Shown: in pieces, positions 7,819 to 15,693 of the stretch
How the letters are laid out: every line of letters begins with the position of its first letter
Numbering within the stretch: position 1 is the first letter of the stretch
NCBI GenBank assembly: GCA_002385415.1
Contig: DGDL01000075.1
Span: 1-19,500 of the forward strand
Source: Clostridiales bacterium UBA3953
Lineage (GTDB): Bacteria; Bacillota; Clostridia; Oscillospirales; CAG-272
Reading direction: 5' to 3'
Length of the DNA stretch: 19,500 nucleotides
Position numbers and translations under genes: made by a program
The notes under the pieces: model-generated
Database searches by the model: none
Told to the model about the DNA's origin: nothing
What the model saw: the letters and a program-made list of their open reading frames with translations, nothing else

Positions 7819-8429
7819 CTGTACAGTTTAAACGACGTGCGATGCACGCCCGCAATCGGACCGAGCCTTGCAATAGCATCATAGTGAGCTTTTGTCGGGT
7901 AGCCCTTGTGTTTTTTGAACCCATAATCCGGGTACATTTCGTCAAGCTCCGCGCAATATCTATCGCGGGCGACTTTTGCCAGCACCGACGCCGCCGCAAT
8001 CGAAAGTGATATTGCATCGCCGCCTACAATGGGCACGGCAGGCATCGCAAACCCGCGCGAGATGTTGCCGTCCACAAGCACCAGGTCGGGTACAGGGTCG
8101 AGCATTTCGACCGCCCTCCGCATTGCAAGCAGCGCGGAATTTAAAATGTTCAGCGTGTCTATCTCCTCGACCGTCGCATACGCAATTCCGTATGTGAGCG
8201 CGGACGAGGTTATGGCGTCAAACAGCCTTTCTCTTGCGCGTTCGGTGAGCTTTTTGGAGTCGCACAGGCCCGGCAGCTCGAGCCAGCGCGGGAGAACGCA
8301 GGCTGCCGCATATACACGCCCTGCAAGCGGCCCGCGTCCTGCCTCGTCGGTGCCCGCGATTACATTGTAACCGCGGGCATAATACTCTTCCTCAACCGAG
8401 CTGTCACAAGCTATATATTCGCTTTTCAT
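7815..8429 (-). CDS. rnhB: Ribonuclease HII
   Basis: Removes RNA from RNA/DNA hybrids and single misincorporated ribonucleotides. It has 204 aa. The four catalytic acids are present: D28 and E29 in GTDEAGRGPLAG, D120 in LVDGN and D138 in VGGDAIS; the 18-residue spacing between the last two matches known RNase HII enzymes. The family motif ASVLAKVARD follows, and HKGYPTKAHY lies near the C-terminus. Its ATG overlaps the stop of the upstream beta-galactosidase by 4 bp (8426-8429), a surprising partner for a genome-maintenance gene. The stop overlaps yraN in the same way. Confidence 0.98.
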   Translation of the reverse strand: MKSEYIACDSSVEEEYYARGYNVIAGTDEAGRGPLAGRVYAAACVLPRWLELPGLCDSKKLTERARERLFDAITSSALTYGIAYATVEEIDTLNILNSALLAMRRAVEMLDPVPDLVLVDGNISRGFAMPAVPIVGGDAISLSIAAASVLAKVARDRYCAELDEMYPDYGFKKHKGYPTKAHYDAIARLGPIAGVHRTSFKLYR

Positions 8430-11400
8430 TCCTGTACGGGGGTTATCTTGAGCTTAAATATAAACTCTTTTTCGCTGAATCTGTATTTCTCGGCAAGGGC
8501 GGGGCCACAGGAGTTGGAGCCTATACCGCTCTGCTTGTAGTCGATGTGGACATAGGTTTCCGGGTCGGGCACAAGGTCGCGGTCGTTGTGCGCCGCATCG
8601 AGCTGCTCGGTCGAATAGTGCAGCGCATTCACCGTCATCGGCTTGTCCGACTCAAAGCGCAGACCGTGTCCGGTGAGGCTGAGCACCTCCGCCCAGCGTG
8701 TGCCGGCGTGGCTGCCCGACTCCTGCGGGAAGATGTAATGCTCATAGTTGTCGGTAACGCCGACCTCATGCAGTCCGAGCTTGGCGTTGAGGTTCTTGTC
8801 GACATAGGCTTCACCGGGACCGAGACCGAAGAAGCGCAGCCGCTCTGTATGCTCCGGCATCACAAGCGAGAGGCCGAAACGCGGCAGATAGGGCGCATCT
8901 TTGTGGACTTTCACATCGTACTCGATATCAAGGGCACCGCAGCGCGTAACCGTATAGGTCACCTCTGCGTGCAGCGCCGGCCGCAGCGAGTATCCGGCAA
9001 GTGAAATCGAAGATTTTATAACCGCACGCTCGGCGGTGCTTTCCACAAGCTCCATCGAATAGCACTTTTCAGAGAGCCTGTTGTAGCCCCAGCGCTTCCA
9101 CTCCCACTGGATGTTGCGGTCGTTATCGGTAGGCGCGCGCCAAACGGTGAGCCGGGCAGGCTCGGTAATCATATCGCGCCCGCTATGTGAAATTCCCGCA
9201 ATCAGCCCGCGTCCGCGATCAAAGGTGTAGGTTGTCTCACCGGCGCTTATGGTTATGTAACGGTCGTCCTGAGTTGCGGTCAGCACATCGGCATAGAGCT
9301 GCGGCTCGGGCTCGCAGCAAGCAGGCTCGTCGCACAGGATTATCTGCTCAAATCCCAGCTCGTGGCCGGCTTTTGCCCACGGCTTGTCGACTTTTGTTAC
9401 CAATGTAAACGTAGCGGTAACGCAGTAGCAAAGCTCGATGCCGCTCATGTCAAGGGCAATCTCAATCTTGCCGCGCGGCGGTACGTTCAGGTCGGCTATA
9501 ACGCCGGAGCGGACGGACTTGCCGTCCTTTTCTATTGTATAGCGCAGCTCGCAGTCGTCGAGCGAGGTGAAATAGCGTTTACTGTAAACTTCAAACGCGC
9601 CGGGTTTGCCTTCTACGGCGGTTACCATAAAGGGCTTTATCGCCTGTTTAAGCTCGAGCATGCTCGGCGAGAGGCGGCGGTCCGGATAAACCAGGCCGTC
9701 GACGCAGAAGTTGCCGTCGTTCGGCTTATCGCCGAAATCACCGCCATAGGTATAACGATATGTGCCGTCGGGCTCACGGATAGCGACCGAGTGGTCGAGA
9801 TACTCCCAAACGCAGGCGCCGAAGAAGCTGTCATAGCGCTCGATAATCTCCCAGTAATCGCGCAGGTCGCCCGGGCCGTTGCCCATCGCATGGCAATACT
9901 CGCACAGGTAGAGTGGCAGCGTGTACTTGTCGTTTTTCAAATAAAGTTCACAGTCGGCGGGCGAGGTATACATCTGGCTCTCGACATCAAGCACGTCGGA
10001 GCGCTGGACGGATTTTTCGTCCCACTGATAGACGCGACCGCCCTCATAATGAACAAGTCTTGACTTGTCGCGCGACTTGATGAATTTTGACATCGCGACA
10101 TGGTTGCACCCAAAGCCCGACTCGTTGCCAAGCGACCACATGATTACGCACGGATGGTTTTTGTCGCGCTCGAGCAAAAGCTCCATACGGTCTATGTAGC
10201 TTGCTTCCCATGCCGGGTCGTCGGACAGCGCCGACACATTGCCCAGTGCATGCATGCCATGAGTCTCAATGTCGCACTCGTCGATTATATAAATGCCCAG
10301 CACGTCGCACAGCGCGGTCAGGCGCGGGTCGTTTGGATAGTGAGACGTGCGGATGCAGTTGCAGTTGTTGGCCTTTATGATCAAAAGGTCACGGAGCATG
10401 TGCGCATACGGCGTGGCATGTCCGAGTATAGGATGGCTGTCATGGCGGTTAACGCCCTTGAGCTTGGCTGGCATGCCGTTTATGTATGCGACTTTGTTTT
10501 TAACCTCGATTTTTATAAAACCGAAGTTGATTTTTATCCACTCGCTGCCGCTGTGCAGGTAAAGTTGATAAAGATTTGGCGTCTCGTCGGTCCATTTAAG
10601 CACATCGGCAAACTCGCCGCCAAATTCCGCGCGTCCGTCTTCGCCGGGTGCGGCTTTGCCCTGCCCGATTATCTCACCGCGGGGCGAGACAATCTGAAAT
10701 TCGACCTCGGGGCTGCCGACCGTCTCAAGCTCGACTTTCAGGCTGCCGTTTTTGTATTCGCCGTCAAGCTCGGGACGCACAAAAATGTCGCGAACATGCG
10801 CGCGGTCACGATAAAGCAGGTAAACTTCGCGGAAAATACCCGAGAGGCGCCACATGTCCTGGTCCTCAAGATAGGTGCCGTCGCACCATTTGAGCACCAG
10901 CACCTTTATGGTGTTCTTACCCGGACGCAGCATCGGCGTGACATTAAACTCGCTTGTCATGTGACTGACCTGGCTGTATCCGACAAAAGTGTCGTTTACC
11001 CACACATAAAAGCAGGAGTCTACACCCTCGAAGTTGAGATATACGTCCTTTTCGTCAAGAACACCTGCGGGAATGGTAAAATCGCGGATATAAAGCCCGC
11101 AGGGGTTGTCGTCCGGCACATGCGGAGGATCGCAGGGGATTGGATAGTTTATGTTGGTGTAAACAGGGATGTCATACCCTTTATCAAGCACTGTCTGCCA
11201 GTTTCTCGGCACCATAATCTTATCCATTCCGTCGCGCGAGAAACCGGGAAGCGTGAAGTTTTCGACATCGAGAACCGAGCTGTAGAATTTAAAATCCCAG
11301 TCGCCGCAAAGCGATTTAAAATAGGCTGACGAGCTGCGCGCATTGCTCAAATCTGCGGAGGAATCGCGGGCCGCCGCTTCGCGGGTATGGTAAGGGATAT

Positions 11401-11470
11401 AATAGGCGCGGGGTCGCTCGCAGTTCACATGCAGCGTGTCAAGCCGCTTGTAGTAGTCGGGGAAGAACAT
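8426..11470 (-). CDS. lacZ: Glycoside hydrolase family 2 beta-galactosidase (LacZ type)
   Basis: Cytosolic retaining glycosidase expected to release galactose from lactose-like beta-galactosides. The 1014-aa length matches the five-domain LacZ architecture: sugar-binding jelly roll (about 45-220), Ig-like domains, a catalytic TIM barrel (about 320-610) and the C-terminal small-chain domain, marked by APTDNDRN. The acid/base residue is E450 in WSLGNESG, and the nucleophile is E524 in CEYCHAMGNG. No signal peptide is present, so substrates must be imported. A GAGGTGAG ribosome binding site lies just upstream of the ATG. It is 154 nt downstream of the ThuA gene, and its last bases overlap rnhB. 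Specificity within GH2 for other beta-galactosides cannot be excluded. Confidence 0.95.
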   Translation of the reverse strand: MFFPDYYKRLDTLHVNCERPRAYYIPYHTREAAARDSSADLSNARSSSAYFKSLCGDWDFKFYSSVLDVENFTLPGFSRDGMDKIMVPRNWQTVLDKGYDIPVYTNINYPIPCDPPHVPDDNPCGLYIRDFTIPAGVLDEKDVYLNFEGVDSCFYVWVNDTFVGYSQVSHMTSEFNVTPMLRPGKNTIKVLVLKWCDGTYLEDQDMWRLSGIFREVYLLYRDRAHVRDIFVRPELDGEYKNGSLKVELETVGSPEVEFQIVSPRGEIIGQGKAAPGEDGRAEFGGEFADVLKWTDETPNLYQLYLHSGSEWIKINFGFIKIEVKNKVAYINGMPAKLKGVNRHDSHPILGHATPYAHMLRDLLIIKANNCNCIRTSHYPNDPRLTALCDVLGIYIIDECDIETHGMHALGNVSALSDDPAWEASYIDRMELLLERDKNHPCVIMWSLGNESGFGCNHVAMSKFIKSRDKSRLVHYEGGRVYQWDEKSVQRSDVLDVESQMYTSPADCELYLKNDKYTLPLYLCEYCHAMGNGPGDLRDYWEIIERYDSFFGACVWEYLDHSVAIREPDGTYRYTYGGDFGDKPNDGNFCVDGLVYPDRRLSPSMLELKQAIKPFMVTAVEGKPGAFEVYSKRYFTSLDDCELRYTIEKDGKSVRSGVIADLNVPPRGKIEIALDMSGIELCYCVTATFTLVTKVDKPWAKAGHELGFEQIILCDEPACCEPEPQLYADVLTATQDDRYITISAGETTYTFDRGRGLIAGISHSGRDMITEPARLTVWRAPTDNDRNIQWEWKRWGYNRLSEKCYSMELVESTAERAVIKSSISLAGYSLRPALHAEVTYTVTRCGALDIEYDVKVHKDAPYLPRFGLSLVMPEHTERLRFFGLGPGEAYVDKNLNAKLGLHEVGVTDNYEHYIFPQESGSHAGTRWAEVLSLTGHGLRFESDKPMTVNALHYSTEQLDAAHNDRDLVPDPETYVHIDYKQSGIGSNSCGPALAEKYRFSEKEFIFKLKITPVQE

Positions 11471-11600
11471 TTTAGCTCACCTCATCGTATCTCATTCTCA
11501 TTGCATTATTTGGGCAGCGTTATAAATCGACTGATGCCTGAAATTAAGCGGCCCGTTGCATTTGCTGTGCCGCATATCGCCTGGCATGAATTGCGGCGCG

Positions 11601-11619
11601 GGGGGCACAAAGTGCCCCC
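11601..11619 (-). repeat. GC-rich hairpin between the ThuA gene and lacZ
   Basis: GGGGGCAC (11601-11608) pairs perfectly with GTGCCCCC (11612-11619) around a 3-nt loop, 5 nt beyond the ThuA-gene stop. On the minus strand, the direction of the flanking genes, it is followed by CGCGCCGC and not a T-run. It is therefore not a classic terminator there; a 3'-end stabiliser or pause element is possible. Confidence 0.65.
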
Positions 11620-11624
11620 AACTT

Positions 11625-12347
11625 TTACACTATCGGCTTTATATATTCGGTCGGTGCGGGAAGTCCGGGCATCATCTTGTGCGGAGCAGCCCAGCGCACC
11701 GCATTTCTGATTATTTTGCGTACATGCGGATTATAATAAGAGCGTTCGGTTTCGTGACCGGGCTGGAAGTAGAAAACCTTGCCGACACCGCGATAGAAAC
11801 AGCATCCTGATCTGAAGACGTTGCCATGCTTAAACCATGACATAAACACAAGCTCGTCAGGCTGGGGTATATTGAAAGGCTCGCCGTACATCTCTTCCGA
11901 TTCGAGTATGAAATACTGCGGAATCCCCTCTGCAATAGGATGTGCGGGCAGGACGTTCCACACTATCTCAAGCTGATTGTCTCCCCACTGCAGGCTGCCA
12001 TCGGTTCCGACAATGCTTGTGAACGGCTTTGACAGGTGCGAGGAGTGTAGCGCCACAAACCCCATTCCATCCCTATATACACGGTTGCGAATTTTGGCTG
12101 TAAGCTCGTCCGACACATGCCCGTGCATAAGATGACCCCACCAAACAAGCACGTCGGTATTGTTCAAAACGCTGTCGGGAAGTCCCTGGTCGGGGTCTTG
12201 CAGTGTTGCGATCGTAACATTGAAGACGCCCGGCTCTTCTGCAAGCATTTCGGCTATGCAGCCATGAATGCCGCGCGGATAAAGCGCGCGTATATTTTCG
12301 TCGTGGTTTTCGTGGTAAAACTCGTTCCAAACGGTCACGTTAATCAT
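11625..12347 (-). CDS. ThuA-domain (trehalose utilization-like) protein
   Basis: A 240-aa cytosolic protein of the ThuA family, whose fold belongs to the class I glutamine amidotransferase-like superfamily. Visible features are VTVWNEF at the start, DVLVWWGH (65-72), MGFVALHSSHLSKPF (95-109) and a C-terminal GKVFYFQPGHE segment. ThuA in rhizobia takes part in converting disaccharides such as trehalose through 3-keto intermediates, but members here have no assigned reaction. It lies between the glycyl radical enzyme and the beta-galactosidase, which suggests sugar chemistry. A strong GGAGG (12361-12365) is 13 nt from this ATG and only 2 nt from an ATG that opens a 4-codon ORF (12344-12358) ending across the start in ATGA, an arrangement that could tune translation. 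Confidence 0.88.
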   Translation of the reverse strand: MINVTVWNEFYHENHDENIRALYPRGIHGCIAEMLAEEPGVFNVTIATLQDPDQGLPDSVLNNTDVLVWWGHLMHGHVSDELTAKIRNRVYRDGMGFVALHSSHLSKPFTSIVGTDGSLQWGDNQLEIVWNVLPAHPIAEGIPQYFILESEEMYGEPFNIPQPDELVFMSWFKHGNVFRSGCCFYRGVGKVFYFQPGHETERSYYNPHVRKIIRNAVRWAAPHKMMPGLPAPTEYIKPIV

Positions 12348-12381
12348 TTTATTTTCATTTCCTCCGAAAAGGGCTTGTTTT

Positions 12382-12495
12382 ATGGATTATTTCTTTTCCG
12401 TGCTTAGAGATTTCGTGTTCGGCTTTCTCGTCGGATGCGCTATCGCCTGCACAGTTGTATGCACAGGCGCGCTTATTTTCCTGCTGTTTTTCTGA
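12382..12495 (+). CDS. Possible 37-residue single-pass membrane protein (speculative)
   Basis: A plus-strand frame beginning MDYFFSVLRDF that fills most of the gap between the glycyl radical enzyme and ThuA genes, opposite to both. After a charged N-terminus of about 10 residues it is almost wholly hydrophobic (about 11-37), with four cysteines and two phenylalanines at the end, as in a small transmembrane peptide. AAAAGGG lies 8 nt before the ATG. There is no recognisable family and no clear promoter. The hairpin at 12444-12469 pairs better in the opposite transcript, so the frame may be fortuitous. Confidence 0.25.
   Translation: MDYFFSVLRDFVFGFLVGCAIACTVVCTGALIFLLFF
12444..12469 (-). repeat. 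Stem-loop in the GRE-ThuA intergenic leader
   Basis: The minus-strand RNA can form a 10-bp stem with a 6-nt loop: CGCCTG outer pairs, two G-U wobbles, then two more pairs. In plus-strand RNA the same two positions are C-A mismatches, so the structure suits the minus transcript, the direction of the operon. No T-run follows, so it is not an intrinsic terminator. Confidence 0.5.
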
Positions 12496-12497
12496 CG

Positions 12498-14672
12498 TCA
12501 GCCGTTTTTGGACAGGAAACGGTCGATTATCTGCTGGCGATAAGCCTTTGACAGCGAAGCAAAGAAAGCCGAATAACCGGTCACACGTACCACAAGGTCG
12601 GGATGTTTCGAGGGGTCCTCGTGCGCCTCGCGCAATACGCGCTCGTTTAGGCAGTTGAGATTTATCAGCGTGCCTCCCATGTGGTTGTGTGCATGAATCA
12701 AAGCAACAAGCGCGTCAATCCCGCCGTTTTTCTCAAGCATATCGGCGTCGATGTCAAGGTGCAGCGGCGCCGAGTTGCCGTATCCCGGCTGTGTTTCGGC
12801 AACGGCGGTTGCCTTCAGCGTCGGCGAGAAGGTATTGAGCCCTGTCGCAAATCCCGGGTCCGGTTCGCTGGAGTGAGATATCGGCTCTCCCGCCTTGCGC
12901 CCGTTGGGTGTAGCCGGCAGGCGCTTGCCATATTCGTATATCGAGCCGTGCGAGAACAAGCCGGGTATAATCGGCAGATTGTATTTGGGTGTGCCCGTCT
13001 CTTTGCAGGTGCTGACAAAGAAATCGCGCAAGGCGAGCGCCCATTTCCTTGCGGGCGAATCAGGCGCGCCAAAGCGGCTTATATTTTTGAGCATCAGCCG
13101 CTCGTTTTCATATCCTTCATAGTTTGCGTCGAGTATTTCAAACAGCTTATCCCATGTCAGCCTGCCTTCATTTACGACCCGCTGTTCAATCGCGGCAAAC
13201 GAGTCGGCAACGGTAGCCAGCCCTATTCCGTCGATATTGAAGTTGAGAATGTCAACGCCGCCCTCCGAGCAGTTAAGCCCGCGCTCGATGCAGCCGTGCA
13301 TGAAAAGGTTATAGACAACCTCGGGCCGGTTGCGGCCGGCGCACTCGTAATGCAGGTCGTAGCCTTCTTTTATTGAGTCGACTATGATCTTTATATGATG
13401 GCAGGTGCGCTCGAAAAGCTTTTCAAGCGACCGCTCGCCCTCGCGGATGTCCTGAAGCGCGTGCCAAAATGCCATAGCCATATTTGCGCGCGTGACGTCC
13501 TGCAGCGGATATTCACGGCCGGGTATGGCACACCAGTTACAGCCGACTTTAATGCGCTGGCGCGCAAGCTGTATCGGGTAACCGTTGCGTGCATAACCTT
13601 CTTCGATGCCTTTGTTGAGCGAAAAGCTCACGCCCGTGCCATCCTCGAGTATATATTCAAGCGCGCGGCGCAATAGCTCGGGATGAACGAGGTCGGACAC
13701 GCGCAGAGCTATGTTAATCGGTATCCTTAGATAGTGCATCGCATCGAGAATGAGGAAGCTCATGCGCGAGGTCATATCGCGGCTGCCGTCAGGCGTCAGG
13801 CCCGCAATCTGCGAATAGTGGGTATCGTTGAAAAACAGGCTGGCGAGATACCAGACGACCTCGTCGTCCTCTATAAGCCCGGCGGCTTTGTCGCGCTCAT
13901 AGTAGGGGCGCAGCACTTCGTCAAGCTGGTCGAGCGCGCCGCCCACATAATATGTGCGGTCGATTGACTGGAAATGCGCAATGAACTGGCATGCCTCGCG
14001 CAGTGTACGCGGAGGATTGTATATAAGCCACTCGTTCATCTGCGCTATCTCAAGCAGATTTTGCTTGTAAAGCGGGTCGGACTCCTCTGCCGCCATGCGG
14101 CGAGCCTCCGCAGCAATCCCCGCGACATAAGCCTGTGTGCCGAGGACTACATCCTCCTCGCAGTCATAGAAAGCGGTGTCGGAGGGGTTGTTGAGCTCGC
14201 GATAATATCTGATTTTTTCGAGCAGCCCGCCCCAGCCGAGCTTCAGGCCAATGGTCATATCTCCGGCACAATGGTTCATTGCACCGAATCCGGGATAGGT
14301 GTCGTACTTTTTCCAGCATGCGCGCAGCTCCTCCGGGGGCTGGTCTTCGGGCGCCCAGCCGATTGGCATATAGTCTGTTATCGGCTTAATCCATGCGCCG
14401 CCGAGCGCGCTGTGACGGTTGACGTATTTGGGCATTTGCTCCAAAAAACGTCTGAAGTTGGTGCCTATGTAACGGTATCCGTACGGTTTATCGGTTCCTA
14501 TCGGCTCAAACTTAAAATCGGGGAAATACACAAAGCCCCAGTCGTCAAAGTCAAAATTGCCTATCCCGATGGTCTTGAGCTTAAAGTCGTTGATGGCCAT
14601 TTTATCGTCATGCAAGCCATTGATACGCTCTGCATATATAGGCCGCAGGACAGTGCGTTCGGTGTTAAGCAT
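12498..14672 (-). CDS. Glycyl radical enzyme (pyruvate formate-lyase family), substrate unknown
   Basis: A 724-aa enzyme expected to hold a backbone radical on G699 in RVTGYSAFF, the C-terminal glycyl radical loop. The active-site loop reads KVGCNWCAIPGREY with C378 and C381. The thiyl cysteine is thus not in the Cys-Cys pair of pyruvate formate-lyase, nor followed at +2 by the Glu of glycerol, choline and hydroxyproline lyases/dehydratases; W380 is there instead. Other family blocks are present: NFNIDGIGLATVADSFAA, EGYENERL and TPNGRKAGEP. It is somewhat shorter than most diol-dehydratase-like members (about 780-850). The ATG has a GGGG 9 nt upstream and is 38 nt after the activase gene. A ThuA-domain gene and lacZ follow. 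Requires anaerobiosis. The substrate is not assignable from sequence. Confidence 0.95.
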   Translation of the reverse strand: MLNTERTVLRPIYAERINGLHDDKMAINDFKLKTIGIGNFDFDDWGFVYFPDFKFEPIGTDKPYGYRYIGTNFRRFLEQMPKYVNRHSALGGAWIKPITDYMPIGWAPEDQPPEELRACWKKYDTYPGFGAMNHCAGDMTIGLKLGWGGLLEKIRYYRELNNPSDTAFYDCEEDVVLGTQAYVAGIAAEARRMAAEESDPLYKQNLLEIAQMNEWLIYNPPRTLREACQFIAHFQSIDRTYYVGGALDQLDEVLRPYYERDKAAGLIEDDEVVWYLASLFFNDTHYSQIAGLTPDGSRDMTSRMSFLILDAMHYLRIPINIALRVSDLVHPELLRRALEYILEDGTGVSFSLNKGIEEGYARNGYPIQLARQRIKVGCNWCAIPGREYPLQDVTRANMAMAFWHALQDIREGERSLEKLFERTCHHIKIIVDSIKEGYDLHYECAGRNRPEVVYNLFMHGCIERGLNCSEGGVDILNFNIDGIGLATVADSFAAIEQRVVNEGRLTWDKLFEILDANYEGYENERLMLKNISRFGAPDSPARKWALALRDFFVSTCKETGTPKYNLPIIPGLFSHGSIYEYGKRLPATPNGRKAGEPISHSSEPDPGFATGLNTFSPTLKATAVAETQPGYGNSAPLHLDIDADMLEKNGGIDALVALIHAHNHMGGTLINLNCLNERVLREAHEDPSKHPDLVVRVTGYSAFFASLSKAYRQQIIDRFLSKNG

Positions 14673-14710
14673 AATTATAACCCCATGTGTATATTTGTAA
14701 TGAGATTTTC

Positions 14711-15679
14711 TTACGATTTATATGCGTCCAGGCCTCTTTCCCGCAAATATTCGACTACCCGCGCGACCTCCGCATCGGAGGGCGGTTTTATTCCGTCCGT
14801 GGGGTCTCCTATCCCCAGTGCCTCGTATTTGCTTGCACCGAGCTTGTGGAACGGGATCAGCTCCACGCGCTCAAACGCATTTTTTCTCCCTGCCTCACGT
14901 GCCTCGGCTTCAATTTCGCACAGAATATCTGCAATTCCCGGGATTTCCCCGTCGTTGAAATCGGGAATATAGGGAATTCTAATCCATATTCGCTTGCCGA
15001 GTTTGCACAATTTCCGCAGATTTTCTATTATAAGTTTATTATCGACACCTGTCATAGCACGATGGACTTTTGGCGAGGCTGCTTTCATGTCGTAAAGGAC
15101 CATGTCGCATAAATCGAGTATGCGCTCAAAGTGCGACCATGGCAGATTGCCCGCGGTATCCACAGCAGTGTGAATCCCAGCCTCTTTGCATCCGACCAAA
15201 ACCGCATAGAGAAAATCGGGCTGCGCCATACATTCTCCGCCGGAAAACGTCACGCCTCCGCCTGAATGCTGATAATATGGCATTTCGCTTTTTACATTGT
15301 CCACAATATAGTCGGCTGTCACTGTTTGGCCGACGCCTGCAAGCGCACCGGCATAGCATGTTTCCACGCATTTCAGGCAGCGGGTACATTTGCTTCGGTC
15401 TATAGTATGTATCGCCTGCTCGTCCGCACCTGTAGCGCGTATGATATGAGCAGATACGGGACAAACCGCAAAACATGCACCGCATCCTATGCATTTGTCC
15501 GGATAGAATTCAAGCGAGGGCGCGAAATCTATCGACTCCGGGTTATGGCACCACCTGCAGCGCAGGTTGCATCCCTTAAAAAACACTGCGGTGCGCGCAC
15601 CCGGTCCGTCATGAATTGAAAAGCGTTGTATATTAAATATAGAGCCTTGCGTTTTTGCAAGCTCAGCCGTAAATTTCAT
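14711..15679 (-). CDS. Glycyl radical enzyme activase (radical SAM)
   Basis: Uses S-adenosylmethionine and a [4Fe-4S] cluster to abstract hydrogen from the glycine of the partner enzyme encoded next to it. The 322-aa protein has the radical SAM motif C37-x3-C41-x2-C44 (GCNLRCRWC), then an inserted ferredoxin-like pair of [4Fe-4S] sites (C63/66/69/73 and C98/101/104/108). The SGGE SAM-binding motif follows. The inserted clusters are typical of activases for non-PFL glycyl radical enzymes, which agrees with the divergent active site of its partner. AGGCGG lies about 8 nt before the ATG. The gene starts 14 nt after the stop of the SurA-N-like gene and 38 nt before the enzyme gene, so it is part of one operon. 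Confidence 0.97.
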   Translation of the reverse strand: MKFTAELAKTQGSIFNIQRFSIHDGPGARTAVFFKGCNLRCRWCHNPESIDFAPSLEFYPDKCIGCGACFAVCPVSAHIIRATGADEQAIHTIDRSKCTRCLKCVETCYAGALAGVGQTVTADYIVDNVKSEMPYYQHSGGGVTFSGGECMAQPDFLYAVLVGCKEAGIHTAVDTAGNLPWSHFERILDLCDMVLYDMKAASPKVHRAMTGVDNKLIIENLRKLCKLGKRIWIRIPYIPDFNDGEIPGIADILCEIEAEAREAGRKNAFERVELIPFHKLGASKYEALGIGDPTDGIKPPSDAEVARVVEYLRERGLDAYKS

Positions 15680-15693
15680 TAGGTTACCGCCTG

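Noticed and set aside
10100..11329. 409-codon plus-strand open frame
   Set aside because: It lies wholly antisense to the beta-galactosidase, has no ribosome binding site or family resemblance, and arises from codon bias of the real gene.
13974..14972. 332-codon plus-strand open frame
   Set aside because: Antisense across the GRE and activase genes, both of which have complete catalytic motifs on the minus strand.
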